Made by a program: the position numbers and the translations under genes. The notes below the pieces were generated by a model. The model was not told the DNA's origin and made no database searches. It saw nothing but the letters and a program-made list of their open reading frames with translations. A DNA stretch of 64,000 bases from Spirosoma aerolatum (GTDB lineage: Bacteria > Bacteroidota > Bacteroidia > Cytophagales > Spirosomataceae): NCBI RefSeq assembly GCF_002056795.1, contig NZ_CP020104.1:5589501-5653500 (forward strand), in the 5' to 3' direction. Positions 9,327-18,110 of the stretch are shown piece by piece. How positions within the stretch are numbered: the first letter of the stretch is position 1; the number at the start of each line of letters is the position of its first letter.

Positions 9327-10061
9327 TTAGTCCTTTTTGTTACTGATCCGCCACTCATGGCGAAGAATATCAGCCTGTTGAATCGCATCATATAACGCCT
9401 TATCATTTTTAAAGGCTAATTGGTTCAACTGAAAGGCTTCAACGCCTACCACAAAGGAGTCCACGTCAAAGGGCCAGGGATCGACGCATAACGAGTTATC
9501 GGGCGCTTTGGCAACAAAATACGGTACCTCGTCTGGCCCCCGGCTAATTTCCAACCGTCGACCATCAACAGGTATTTTATCCTGGCATAAGAGCAAGGAA
9601 AAGGCATCGCACCATTGCAAAAACGCATAAGCATACTGTGCGTCGTCCGTTGTCGCTTTCATCATACGCAACCAATCCCGCTGATTTTTACGCTGCTGAT
9701 CCAGAAACTCCTTCAGTTCCGACTGCTCTTTCCGAAGAGGCTCATACAGAAACGAAGCGTGCATAGATACCATCAGGGCGTTCCAGCGACTCTTCTCCAG
9801 AGCGATCTCTACCATTCGGTGGGCCTGCGCTACTGAGTATTGCTGTATAGTAAAGTCCAGAGGGGCACCCGCCTGTGTAAGATGGTGGCGTCCCTCCCAT
9901 GTATCCTGTCCGTCGTCGTGTTCCGTAAGGGCCACCAGGGTCTCTGCCCAGTTAATAGGTCGTTTATCGGGTACCCAATGCAGGGCCAATTGAAAGGCTA
10001 GCAAGCCATGCGCCTGCTGATGGATCACCTCCCATCCAAAATCTTTACTGGTAACAATCAT
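9327..10061 (-). CDS. DUF3891 family protein
   Basis: A 244-residue cytoplasmic protein with no signal peptide. The N-terminal part (VIHQQAHGLLAFQLALHW, then ALTEHDDGQDTW near 48-58) matches what I recall of the DUF3891 family. Conserved His and Asp residues (HQQAH, EHDDG) suggest metal binding in an HD-like helical fold; that is inference. The gene lies 43 bases downstream of a FAD/NAD(P)-binding protein on the same strand, so the two are probably cotranscribed. No reaction is established for the family. Confidence 0.7.
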   Translation of the reverse strand: MIVTSKDFGWEVIHQQAHGLLAFQLALHWVPDKRPINWAETLVALTEHDDGQDTWEGRHHLTQAGAPLDFTIQQYSVAQAHRMVEIALEKSRWNALMVSMHASFLYEPLRKEQSELKEFLDQQRKNQRDWLRMMKATTDDAQYAYAFLQWCDAFSLLLCQDKIPVDGRRLEISRGPDEVPYFVAKAPDNSLCVDPWPFDVDSFVVGVEAFQLNQLAFKNDKALYDAIQQADILRHEWRISNKKD

Positions 10062-10104
10062 AAAGGTAAACTAGCTGTGTTTCGTTATTCGAGCCGTTAT
10101 CGAA

Positions 10105-11838
10105 TCAGGCTTTCGGATTATCGGTCAGCAACCGATGGCAAATGCGATCCGAAGCCGCTTCCGCGAAATCAAGCCCCGAGTAGTCGGGATTATAGCCCCC
10201 GATGTGCGGCACGGCCATAATATATAAACGCGGGTTTGGCTGTCCCTGCTGGTCAATAACCTGAAAGTCATCGTTGATGGCTAGACCTGGCACTTTCAGA
10301 TAATACTTCCCATCGGTAGACAGCTCTACTCCTTCCTGACCTTGCTGGCAGGCAGCACGACCCTGCCCATCCGATTGATACTGTAAGCGGGCCGGGCTAA
10401 TCGTTTTACCAGTCAGTAAGCTCTTGAACGGAAATTCCTCAAAAGCCAGATGCGGTTGACCGATACAATCCACGAATGTATGATAGTACACCGACTGAGG
10501 CTGGTTTTCCGCATCCAGGTACTGATAGGTTGCTCCACCCTGCGGATTGGCAATCACCTCACTATCAGCACCAACGGATATGAGTGTCAGTAACCCGGCT
10601 TCATACAAAGCCAATAGCTCTCGGGCTGAGCTCTGCGGAACAAAAGCGATGACTATAGAAATCAACGGCATCAGCACCGTTTTTAACCGCTGCATATCCT
10701 CCGCTGAAAAGTATTTAGCGGGGTAATTCAAGGCATAACTCAATACCGCCAGCATTTCTTTCCAGTAGATGGATTGCCGTTGATGAATAGACTGTTCAGC
10801 CTGCTGATATTCGTTGGCAAAAAGGACAAATGGATCCTGTTGTTCCCGCATGGCCATCACCTGTTCAACGAAAGCCTCTAGGTTCAGGTTGCGAATGCGC
10901 GCATAAAAGGCAGGATCTTTCTGCCGGAAAGCGTCTTTAAACGCTTTTTCGAAAACGAAATCCAGTGACAAAAATCCTTGATTTTGTTGCCGATTGGCTG
11001 CAATTAGCGCCGGACTTAGCTGATCATCCTGCGAAATGAGCGGCTCTTCCAGATGAAACCGAATGGCGGGTAGCAGGCCCTCGCGCGAATGCAATACCAG
11101 TTTGAAATCAGGAGATGTTTCAGCTCGATGATAAGTAAGTCGATCCGTAGCATCTGCCTCGAAATGGCCATTATGACGCGCCAATGTGCGTATGGCGTCG
11201 ATGGCGGTCAGCGATGCGCCCCGAATAGCAACGGGATGATTGAACGTATGAGCCAGTTTGGTGGGTGGGTAAGGCGAATCGAAGTAGTGCGGCACCTTCC
11301 CTTCGTGGCGGATCGGCCAGTAATGGCCCGTACAGATAATCACCTTATCGAAGCAGTGCCAGTGTTGGTCCGTGGTTTGCACCCAGGTTTGCTGACGGTC
11401 TGGCTCATCGCGAATGTCAATCACCGGGCAGTTGAGGTGGACCCGGGTATCGACTCCACGCACTAAGGCCTGCTGTTGCAGTAAATCAAACTGGGCAGAC
11501 AGATATTGACCAAAGAGTAAACGAGGAACTACACGGTAAGGGCTGATCGTAGAAGGATCCAGTTGAAATGGCTTCAATTGGTCAATCGGCTGGCTTTTTA
11601 TCCATTCTGGCAAGGAGGTTACCAGCTCTGGAATTTCATTACCCGAAACATTCGTTACATGCTCTGAGCAAGCCCCGGCTTTACTGTAAGGCATCCCGGC
11701 TCCCAACTGGCTCGATCGTTCAAAGATGTCAATCTGTAAATCGGTCCGCCGAGATTCAACTAGTCGTTTGTAAACAAACAAAGCACTGGGCCCTCCCCCC
11801 AGAATGGCAATGTGCAATCGGTGTGTTATGGATGGCAT
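10105..11838 (-). CDS. FAD/NAD(P)-binding protein
   Basis: A 577-residue protein counted from the ATG at 11838. An upstream in-frame ATG at 11913 would add 25 residues without family-like sequence, and the dinucleotide-binding motif AILGGGPSALFVYKRL starts only ten residues after the chosen start. A second nucleotide-binding segment (KVIICTGHYWP) lies about a third of the way in. This arrangement matches the FAD-NAD(P)-binding domain family PF13454, whose members are flavoproteins of mostly unknown substrate. It has no signal peptide. A DUF3891 gene follows at 43 bases, which hints at a shared but unknown cytoplasmic pathway. Confidence 0.75.
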   Translation of the reverse strand: MPSITHRLHIAILGGGPSALFVYKRLVESRRTDLQIDIFERSSQLGAGMPYSKAGACSEHVTNVSGNEIPELVTSLPEWIKSQPIDQLKPFQLDPSTISPYRVVPRLLFGQYLSAQFDLLQQQALVRGVDTRVHLNCPVIDIRDEPDRQQTWVQTTDQHWHCFDKVIICTGHYWPIRHEGKVPHYFDSPYPPTKLAHTFNHPVAIRGASLTAIDAIRTLARHNGHFEADATDRLTYHRAETSPDFKLVLHSREGLLPAIRFHLEEPLISQDDQLSPALIAANRQQNQGFLSLDFVFEKAFKDAFRQKDPAFYARIRNLNLEAFVEQVMAMREQQDPFVLFANEYQQAEQSIHQRQSIYWKEMLAVLSYALNYPAKYFSAEDMQRLKTVLMPLISIVIAFVPQSSARELLALYEAGLLTLISVGADSEVIANPQGGATYQYLDAENQPQSVYYHTFVDCIGQPHLAFEEFPFKSLLTGKTISPARLQYQSDGQGRAACQQGQEGVELSTDGKYYLKVPGLAINDDFQVIDQQGQPNPRLYIMAVPHIGGYNPDYSGLDFAEAASDRICHRLLTDNPKA

Positions 11839-12452
11839 ACGTAATGAATGGGATAAAATGGCATGCCGATAGCTGTCAAAACAAGGAAGGCTATGTGGGA
11901 ATGGGCAACCCAATACCTAGGAAAAATAGGAGGTTGGACAGGAAAAACAGGTTTCATCGGCTTACTCATCGTTAATTGGTTGTGGAAGTCGATGAGTAAA
12001 CAAATTGTTTTAATCTCACGGATTTATTCTGGTATACCTTACCAATTGCCACGGAAAATCGACTATAACAACAACGGGTTACGAACCAAGTCGCTAGCAC
12101 AAAAAGAAAGCCAGACGACACGAAGTCACCTGGCTTTTGATTCGCTTACTAGACTGATTATTATCTAAAGATAGGTGCTTTTCACAGCATCCCCGTCTAG
12201 CAGCGATTGTAGGTATAAAACGATTTACAGCAAAAATTGTTTTCGCTACTGAAAAAGGAGCCGATAATTTTTCAAAAAAGTTTTGCGATTTACCAACTTC
12301 CATCCATTTAACAGGACAGGCTATACCTCTTAGCCAACAAGCAACAGACTAAGATCGCTTTCGTGAAGCTGATGAGTCAACCAACCTGCATGGACATGAG
12401 TAAGAGCGCACTCCCATGAGAAACTCTTTCAGAAAAGCCCTACCTTGCGGTT
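11839..12452. other. 614-base spacer between divergent genes
   Basis: This long spacer separates the minus-strand flavoprotein from the plus-strand FKBP gene. It contains a perfect 10-bp dyad (TTACTCATCG at 11962-11971 and its complement at 11990-11999) and a terminator-like hairpin at 12107-12137. A frame at 11863-12168 is open for 101 codons with a hydrophobic stretch (GFIGLLIVNWLW), but I do not trust it as a gene. The last 300 bases are AT-rich and probably carry the FKBP promoter. Confidence 0.4.
12107..12137. terminator. Terminator-like hairpin in the spacer
   Basis: AAAGCCAG (12107-12114) and CTGGCTTT (12130-12137) pair perfectly, and a short inner GAC/GTC pair extends the stem past two mismatches. 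A-runs precede and T-runs follow, so the element could stop transcription from either side. No confident gene ends just before it, which makes its target unclear. Confidence 0.45.
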
Positions 12453-12941
12453 ATGTTCAGAACCTTATTCACTACGGCTGGAATTGGGCTAGTCAGTCTA
12501 TGTTTTCTAGCGAATTGTCAATCATCCAATCAGGCACCCTGTGAACCAACGCCAGTTATGGTGATGGCGCCTGACCAGGAAGTAGCTCAACTCAAAGAAT
12601 TCATCGAATCGAAACAGATTAAGGCGACTGCCGATAAGCGGGGATTCTATTATACCATTCAGAACGCGGGTAGTGGCGCTAAACCCACTGTTTGCTCCAA
12701 CGTCAGTGTCAATTACGAGGGACATTTAACGGATGGCACCCGTTTCGATAGTGGGGACGATGTTCGCTTTGGTCTTAATCAACTGATTGTAGGCTGGCAG
12801 GAAGGGATTCCGCTCATTGCACCGGGTGGCCGAATTACGCTGTATTTACCACCTTCGTTAGCGTATGGCGATCAGCAACAGGGAGATATTCCCGCCCATT
12901 CGATACTTGTCTTCCAGATTGATCTGCTGGCTATTCACTAA
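12453..12941 (+). CDS. FKBP-type peptidyl-prolyl isomerase, lipoprotein
   Basis: A 162-residue protein with a lipoprotein signal: a hydrophobic stretch ending in the lipobox LANC, with the lipidated cysteine at residue 22. The FKBP domain fills the C-terminal 100 residues and shows the usual landmarks: NYEGHLTDGTRFDSG, LIVGWQEGIPLIAPGG and PSLAYGDQ, ending in LVFQIDLLAI. FKBPs catalyse cis-trans isomerisation of peptide bonds before proline and help extracytoplasmic proteins fold. The protein is expected on the periplasmic side of a membrane. It appears to be a single-gene unit, with a strong hairpin downstream at 13016-13064. Confidence 0.9.
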   Translation: MFRTLFTTAGIGLVSLCFLANCQSSNQAPCEPTPVMVMAPDQEVAQLKEFIESKQIKATADKRGFYYTIQNAGSGAKPTVCSNVSVNYEGHLTDGTRFDSGDDVRFGLNQLIVGWQEGIPLIAPGGRITLYLPPSLAYGDQQQGDIPAHSILVFQIDLLAIH

Positions 12942-13015
12942 CGCTGGTTCAATAAAAGTTAGTTTCCGGTAGTCGATGCGAGGACCGTTACCTCTTTATT
13001 TCTCAATCTATTTCT

Positions 13016-13064
13016 GATTCATCCATTTGTTGTGTAGATCTACGCTACAAAAAATGGATGAATC
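13016..13064 (+). promoter_or_regulatory. 13-bp inverted repeat in the GH43 leader
   Basis: The arms 13016-13028 and 13052-13064 are perfect complements. The spacer holds a smaller palindrome, GTAGATCTAC at 13034-13043. The 3' arm contains the ATG at 13058, the first in-frame start of the GH43 gene. The element could terminate the FKBP transcript, mask that start codon, or act as an operator; the sequence alone does not decide. Confidence 0.55.
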
Positions 13065-13081
13065 GCACTCAGGAAATACCC

Positions 13082-14233
13082 ATGGCCATGATAAAAAACC
13101 TGTTATTGCTTCTCGTTTCTTTTAGTCTGGTTTGCTACCAGTCAACAGCCCAGCCTTCGCAAAACGGAGTACCTGCTCAAACCACTTATTCAAATCCCTT
13201 ATCGGTTCAATTTGGGGATCCGTTTGTTCTGCATACGAAGGGCAAGTACTACATGTACGGCACAGGCGCAGGGGCCAATAAGGGATTTGTTGCTTACTCG
13301 TCCAACAATCTGGTGAACTGGAAGCGAGAAGGGCAGGTCTATTTTCACGACAATCCTCAGGGCTGGAGCGATCCAGACGCGAAGTGGGGCGGTGCTTACT
13401 GGGCGCCGGAAGTCTACGAGGTAAAGGGGAAGTACTACCTCTTTTACAGTGCTCAATGGAAAGTCAATCCAACGCATGAGGAAGAAAACTTCCGGATTGG
13501 CGTAGCCGTAGCCGATAAACCAACTGGCCCCTTCATTGATCTGGCGAACAAACCCATTTTTGATCCAGGTTATCCAATCATTGATGCCAATGTTTTTTTC
13601 GACACCAATGGTAAAGCGTATCTATACTATTCGCGTTGTTGCTACAAACATCCGGTCGAGAGTGAAGTAGCCGATTTAGCCCGCCAAAATGGATGGTTCA
13701 ACCAGATTGAAGAAAGCTGGGTATACGGTGTCGAACTCAAACCTGATTTTTCGGGCGTCGTTGGTCAGCCTGTTCTCTTGTTACGACCGCCGGTAAAGCT
13801 AGACGATAAGCAGTCGGAATGGGAAAGCCGCTCCGTAACGGCTCGCGAAGTAAACCGGCGCTGGACGGAAGGTTCGGTCACTTTCCGGAAAGGAAACACG
13901 TATTATATGATGTATTCGGCCAATTATTTTGGTGGTCAGCATTACGCCATTGGATATGCCACCGCCCGTTCACCGTTAGGTCCCTATAAAAAAGCAGCAA
14001 ACAACCCAATCGTAGCAAAAAACACGCCCAACGGGGGCTCGGTTACGGGAACCGGGCATAATAGCATTGCTTACTCGCCCGATAGAAAAGAGATGTTTTG
14101 CGTTTATCACGCCAGGACATCGAAAACCGGCGACGAGCGGGTCGTTTTTATTGACCGGATGGAAGTGGGGCAAGGGATTATCAAGGTCTTAGGGCCGACA
14201 ACTACACCACAAAAACTCCCTTCAAGTCAATAA
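13082..14233 (+). CDS. Glycoside hydrolase family 43 enzyme, secreted
   Basis: 383 residues from the ATG at 13082. An ATG at 13058 lies inside a hairpin arm and would lengthen the signal peptide, and an ATG at 13088 is also possible. A signal peptide (about 1-24) is followed by a five-bladed propeller. GH43 motifs are visible: the catalytic base in FGDPFVLH, the pKa-modulating Asp in PIIDANVFFD and the acid Glu in RWTEGSVTF. Other blade markers are APEVYEVKGKYYLFYSA and YYMMYSANYFGG. Family members mostly remove arabinose or xylose from plant polysaccharides, and the exact substrate cannot be read here. The gene is not inside either SusCD cassette. Confidence 0.9.
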   Translation: MAMIKNLLLLLVSFSLVCYQSTAQPSQNGVPAQTTYSNPLSVQFGDPFVLHTKGKYYMYGTGAGANKGFVAYSSNNLVNWKREGQVYFHDNPQGWSDPDAKWGGAYWAPEVYEVKGKYYLFYSAQWKVNPTHEEENFRIGVAVADKPTGPFIDLANKPIFDPGYPIIDANVFFDTNGKAYLYYSRCCYKHPVESEVADLARQNGWFNQIEESWVYGVELKPDFSGVVGQPVLLLRPPVKLDDKQSEWESRSVTAREVNRRWTEGSVTFRKGNTYYMMYSANYFGGQHYAIGYATARSPLGPYKKAANNPIVAKNTPNGGSVTGTGHNSIAYSPDRKEMFCVYHARTSKTGDERVVFIDRMEVGQGIIKVLGPTTTPQKLPSSQ

Positions 14234-14403
14234 AAGAGAAGGCTTAATCGTCACATGCTACTGGCTCCTTAAACCCTACTCCTCACAACTCCAGACCCTT
14301 TACAAGCTCATTATAATTCGGGCGTATACCCTGCTGAGCCGACTCACATACGACCCTTAACACCCTATTAATCAAGGACTAACCCTCATAGATCGCGTTA
14401 ACC

Positions 14404-15327
14404 TCAAAAAGCTTCTTCTTTATTCGTTACTGTGTTAACAACCGGAAGCCCTTCAAGCAGGGCGCTTCGCTCGATGCCATCCAGAAAAGACATTTGCCCT
14501 TCCTGATTTCGGCTTTCCCGAAAACGAGAATACACATAGCCCTCTTCAACGGACAGTTCGGGGATACCATTCAATTTCTCCCGCTTGACAAAGTAAGCAT
14601 TGTTCCCTGCCTGGTTACAGCCTACAAACGCATACCCTTTTTCAAGAGCCAGGTTATATAATGCAGGGAGTGAAGCGCCGAAGTATAAGTACGAGTAATG
14701 CGCTTGCTCACGCACAAAATCAGGTTTATAAGGAACACTAATCGCCCGCTCAACCCCAAACACACTATTGTATTCAATAACAACAATATCGGCATCAACT
14801 GCAGTGATGGCTTTCCATATCCAGTAATCATTGCCATCCACATCAATACTGAGCAACCCGATCTGCCCAGTAAGCCCACTACTAACGAGCAATTGATTGA
14901 TGTTTTCAGCGGTAACAAAACTCGCAATGGCTTTTAGGCTATAACGCCAGAAAAATGAACTTGCCTTAATCGCATCAATGAAGGCTGCTGAACCATCGAT
15001 AATCAGCCCCTTCCAATTATCATTCAGTAACAAAAAGCGGGTATTCGCTTCCTCATAATCTTCAACCCCAAACTCAATAAAGGTATCTACACGGGGTTTA
15101 ACATGACTGATTAAGTACTGAATAATACCATCATCACCAAACTGGGAAAATACTTTAAATTCGGCTTCCCTCAGGGACTTAGCCGCTCGCGCTAGTTTCG
15201 CTAATACGGCCCCCGTCACCAGTTTAGTAGCCACATTATCTTCCTTGGCTTGCCGAAGCTGGATTTGCACGTCGCGAATCTGTGCCTGTAAGGGTTCGTT
15301 GAGAAATTGCCTTATTTTTCTTTTCAT
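14404..15327 (-). CDS. FkbM-like methyltransferase-fold protein
   Basis: 307 residues from the ATG at 15327; an ATG nine bases earlier is possible. An N-terminal helical region is followed by SQFGDDGIIQYLI, DTFIEFGVEDYEEANT and NWKGLIIDGS. These look like the nucleotide-binding core of FkbM-type SAM-dependent methyltransferases, with LLSIDVDGNDYWIW as a later core strand. Such proteins are usually found in polysaccharide or glycan loci, where they methylate sugars. Here the gene stands alone, with unrelated genes on both sides. The assignment to a methyltransferase fold is by motif resemblance, and a SAM-binding site is not proven. Confidence 0.55.
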   Translation of the reverse strand: MKRKIRQFLNEPLQAQIRDVQIQLRQAKEDNVATKLVTGAVLAKLARAAKSLREAEFKVFSQFGDDGIIQYLISHVKPRVDTFIEFGVEDYEEANTRFLLLNDNWKGLIIDGSAAFIDAIKASSFFWRYSLKAIASFVTAENINQLLVSSGLTGQIGLLSIDVDGNDYWIWKAITAVDADIVVIEYNSVFGVERAISVPYKPDFVREQAHYSYLYFGASLPALYNLALEKGYAFVGCNQAGNNAYFVKREKLNGIPELSVEEGYVYSRFRESRNQEGQMSFLDGIERSALLEGLPVVNTVTNKEEAF

Positions 15328-15710
15328 ACGACACAAACGTACGCTCTGTTGCTGGCCTGAATATAGGCCGCATGATGATTAGAAACTCAATTGGTAATGA
15401 ATAACCTATTGTAGGGTAAAGCTCATTCGTCGCATCCAGGAGTGCTTAGTATCTGATTGACCAATTCCCTCCTATGGTTTGACCGGAGGCAAGCCTATCA
15501 GAAGACAAAAATTTCATCGAAACATCCTAAAAATATTTAACATAAATCATTGACAACCAAACCCAAACAGTGCATTCATCTAGCAAAAACCCAAATTCAT
15601 CCCTTTAATTCGGGCACTCGTCATCTTCAATTTTCTGGCCTCTAAAGCAGGATGCAACTTTGTTCCATCAGATCGCCGACGCGGTCTACAAACCATAACA
15701 TCTATAAGCC
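15328..15710. other. 383-base spacer between divergent genes
   Basis: This region separates the FkbM-like gene (minus) from the small secreted protein (plus). The middle is AT-rich (about 15510-15600) and should contain promoters for one or both genes. A CAACTTTG at 15655-15662 resembles the Bacteroidota -7 box (TAnnTTTG) at seven of eight positions, but it has no clear partner at -33. I see no gene or strong hairpin. Confidence 0.35.
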
Positions 15711-16070
15711 ATGAAAAAAGTACTTGTTCTGATGCTGAGCCTGGTAGCCAGTACCGCATCGTTTGCCCATGCTTCGACAGCCCCTGCTTCGGCCTCCGAT
15801 ACCCGCGTGGTTATGACCAACGACCATAAAATAAAACTCTACGTGCAACCGCTCCAAACCAAAGGCCAGCTTGCCATTTTGGATGCTAATGGTCAGGCTA
15901 TTTACACGAGCAGTGTGGGGCTTCAGAAAGGATTGCATCAACAATTCGACGTCTCGAACTTAAGCACAGGCACCTACCGACTCACGCTGACCACGGGCGG
16001 CCAAACGGTCAGTAAGACATTTGTTGTACAGGCAAATCCGAATGAGAGTTTTGTGATGCAGGAATTATAA
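15711..16070 (+). CDS. Small secreted protein resembling a type IX sorting-type C-terminal domain
   Basis: A 119-residue protein with a signal peptide (about 1-21, cleavage near SFAHA). The mature part is a single beta-sandwich-like domain with LAILDANGQAIYTS, FDVSNLSTGTYRLTLTTGGQTVSKTFVV. This pattern is typical of type IX secretion C-terminal sorting domains, but here it forms almost the entire protein. A sorting domain without cargo is odd. Such stand-alone small proteins are common in Spirosoma-type genomes and have no known role. The stop is 9 bases from the convergent LytTR gene end, and no terminator lies between them. Confidence 0.6.
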   Translation: MKKVLVLMLSLVASTASFAHASTAPASASDTRVVMTNDHKIKLYVQPLQTKGQLAILDANGQAIYTSSVGLQKGLHQQFDVSNLSTGTYRLTLTTGGQTVSKTFVVQANPNESFVMQEL

Positions 16071-16079
16071 TAGCCTGCT

Positions 16080-16856
16080 TCATTTGCCCATCCACGTTTT
16101 GAAAGCAGCTGTTCGTTCCCGGCTTACCAATACATCCTCAGCGGGGGCCGGGTCGAGGATAAGTTTAAGTTTGTGATTGGCGTGCGGATGAATCTGCTGT
16201 ACAGCATTGACACTGACTATAAACTGTCGGCTTATCCGAAAAAACTGCGCCGGATCGAGCAGGATTTCCAATTCGTCCAGTGGATAATCCAGCGAAAATT
16301 TTTGCCCTTTACATGTACGGAACAACGTAACCCGCTCTTCGGAGTGGAAGTAGGCAATCTCGCTAACGTCAACGGGTAACCACTGCGACAAATGCCGAAC
16401 CAGAAACCGACGTCGATACTCAGGAGTCTGAGTTTGCTGTCGCAACTGCTGTATCAGTGCTTCGATGGCTTTTTCCTGCCGCACGGCCGGTTCGGACTGG
16501 GGATTTAGTTGATGGTATTTACGCAAACTCGCTGCCAGTTCAGGCTGCTTGATGGGTTTCAGCAGATAATCGATGCTGTTCACCTTGAAGGCTTTTATCG
16601 CGTACGCATCATAAGAGGTGGTGAAGATAACAGGAGCAGGCACCAGAACCTGTTCGAAAATCTCGAAACTCTGTCCATCGGCCAGCTCAATATCCATAAA
16701 GATCAGATCAGGCGCAGGTTCGTTTTGTAGGTACTTGACAGACGCTTCAACACTCGCAATCGTTTCAACTATCCGCATTCGCGGCTCTAGTTCAGCCAGT
16801 AACCGGCTCAATCGCAGGGCGGCTAAATCTTCGTCTTCAATAATCAGAACTTGCAT
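16080..16856 (-). CDS. LytTR-family response regulator
   Basis: A 258-residue cytoplasmic protein. The N-terminal receiver domain has the acidic pocket (IIEDED at 5-10), the phospho-acceptor Asp55 in LIFMDIELADG and the conserved Lys in YLLKPIKQP. A linker of about 40 residues leads to a C-terminal LytTR DNA-binding domain (about 150-258) with RRFLVRHLSQWLPVDVSEIAYF and FFRISRQFIVSVNAV. LytTR regulators bind direct repeats in promoters. The partner kinase lies just upstream on the same strand, with a palindrome between the two genes. Confidence 0.92.
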   Translation of the reverse strand: MQVLIIEDEDLAALRLSRLLAELEPRMRIVETIASVEASVKYLQNEPAPDLIFMDIELADGQSFEIFEQVLVPAPVIFTTSYDAYAIKAFKVNSIDYLLKPIKQPELAASLRKYHQLNPQSEPAVRQEKAIEALIQQLRQQTQTPEYRRRFLVRHLSQWLPVDVSEIAYFHSEERVTLFRTCKGQKFSLDYPLDELEILLDPAQFFRISRQFIVSVNAVQQIHPHANHKLKLILDPAPAEDVLVSRERTAAFKTWMGK

Positions 16857-16894
16857 AGCGTGTGGTATTACAACGGCTTAAACAGTCAATTGAA

Positions 16895-16960
16895 CCGCTA
16901 CGACGCGAGGACGCAACGAATTATTTACGCTTCTTATTGATTACCTCGCGTCTGTAGCGG
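16895..16960. repeat. Palindrome between kinase and regulator genes
   Basis: A 16-base arm (16895-16910) pairs with 16944-16960 apart from one bulged base. Both are GC-rich and carry CCGCTAC and GACGCGAGG. The spacer is 33 bases. The element lies between the end of the histidine kinase gene and the start of its response regulator on the minus strand, so it could attenuate read-through or protect the upstream mRNA. It may also be a mobile intergenic palindrome. Confidence 0.6.
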
Positions 16961-16974
16961 CCTCGCGGTTTAAA

Positions 16975-18000
16975 CTAAGCCGGAATCAGGGGTAAGGCAA
17001 CTACAAACTGACCCGTTTCTTCGCGAACCGATGGCCGGGGCTGTCCCAGCATTTCGTACTTAGCCAGAATATTTGTCAGGCCAACGCCATTCGAGACAAC
17101 CCCCTGTTTTTTCTTCTGGATATTGTTCCGAACGTGCAGATTGGCGAGTCCATCGGTTTGAATGTCAACCATAAGCGGCCTGTTTTTCATTACGACGTTA
17201 TGCTTAACGGCGTTCTCGACCAGTAGCTGTAAGGTCAACGGCGGCAGTTGAAACGTCTGGAAGCGCGGATCGACCTGTATAGACAACTGAAAGCCAGCCC
17301 CGTAGCGCGTCTTTAGCAAATGTGTATATGAGTTGATAAAATCCAGCTCGGTAGCCAGATCGGTTAGATCCTGTTCATTTGCCCGCAACACATAGCGATA
17401 AACCGAACTTAGCTCTTCGGTAAAGATTTCTGCCTGACTGGGATTCTCGCCAATCAAGGTAAGCAACGAATTCAGGCTATTGAACAGAAAATGTGGATTG
17501 ACCTGCTGCTTCAGTACATCCATCTGCTGCTGCATATGTAACTGCTTCAACCGATACTCCCGCTGCGTGCTTTCCCGCAACTGATTATAGGTGAATATCG
17601 ATTCATGACAACCAGCCGATGTAACGTTGGTCACGAAGCCGATCATCAATACCCATGGAATGGTTTCGGGCTTGTATGGGTAGCCAAGCTGGCCGTAAAT
17701 CCAGAAGACAACCAGAATTGTCGACATCATAACGCCGACGTACATCAGCATGGAGTAGAGAAGCCGCTGACCAAACTGATCGGGTGCGCCATACAAAAAC
17801 CGCATATATTTCATCCAGAGGGTCAATAACACGAAAATGATGATACCCCACAGATTGACGATGAGCGTAGCTCCCAGAAACAGCGACCGATCCTGAAAAT
17901 AAGCAGGGCCAAAAATGATGTAATTGGCAATGAATACAGCGGGATAATTCAGCAAATAGATCAGCAAGTCGTATCGGTCAAATTTAGCCCACCGCTTCAT
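16975..18000 (-). CDS. LytS-type sensor histidine kinase
   Basis: A 341-residue inner-membrane protein. Four hydrophobic segments lie in the first 140 residues (LLIYLLNYPAVFIANYIIF, then LIVNLWGIIIFVLLTLW and two more). A His_kinase domain (PF06580 type) follows, with the phospho-acceptor His in NPHFLFNSLN, the N box LQLLVENAVKHN and a G box GVGLTNI. There is no large extracellular sensor domain, so the signal is probably sensed within the membrane segments. It heads a two-gene unit with the LytTR regulator. The cupin gene upstream is on the same strand, 110 bases away. Confidence 0.92.
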   Translation of the reverse strand: MKRWAKFDRYDLLIYLLNYPAVFIANYIIFGPAYFQDRSLFLGATLIVNLWGIIIFVLLTLWMKYMRFLYGAPDQFGQRLLYSMLMYVGVMMSTILVVFWIYGQLGYPYKPETIPWVLMIGFVTNVTSAGCHESIFTYNQLRESTQREYRLKQLHMQQQMDVLKQQVNPHFLFNSLNSLLTLIGENPSQAEIFTEELSSVYRYVLRANEQDLTDLATELDFINSYTHLLKTRYGAGFQLSIQVDPRFQTFQLPPLTLQLLVENAVKHNVVMKNRPLMVDIQTDGLANLHVRNNIQKKKQGVVSNGVGLTNILAKYEMLGQPRPSVREETGQFVVALPLIPA

Positions 18001-18110
18001 AGGATAAACAAATCATTTATCATCAAAAATACAGGTAATACGGGTTCGACCAATCAGATAAGCAGGCTAACTGAATACGCACACCCAAAAAACTTAGTCT
18101 AGATAGGGTA

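Noticed and set aside
11863..12168. 101-codon plus-strand frame with a hydrophobic stretch upstream of the FKBP gene
   Set aside because: It has no recognisable family, overlaps the start of the minus-strand flavoprotein gene region and runs through a terminator-like hairpin.
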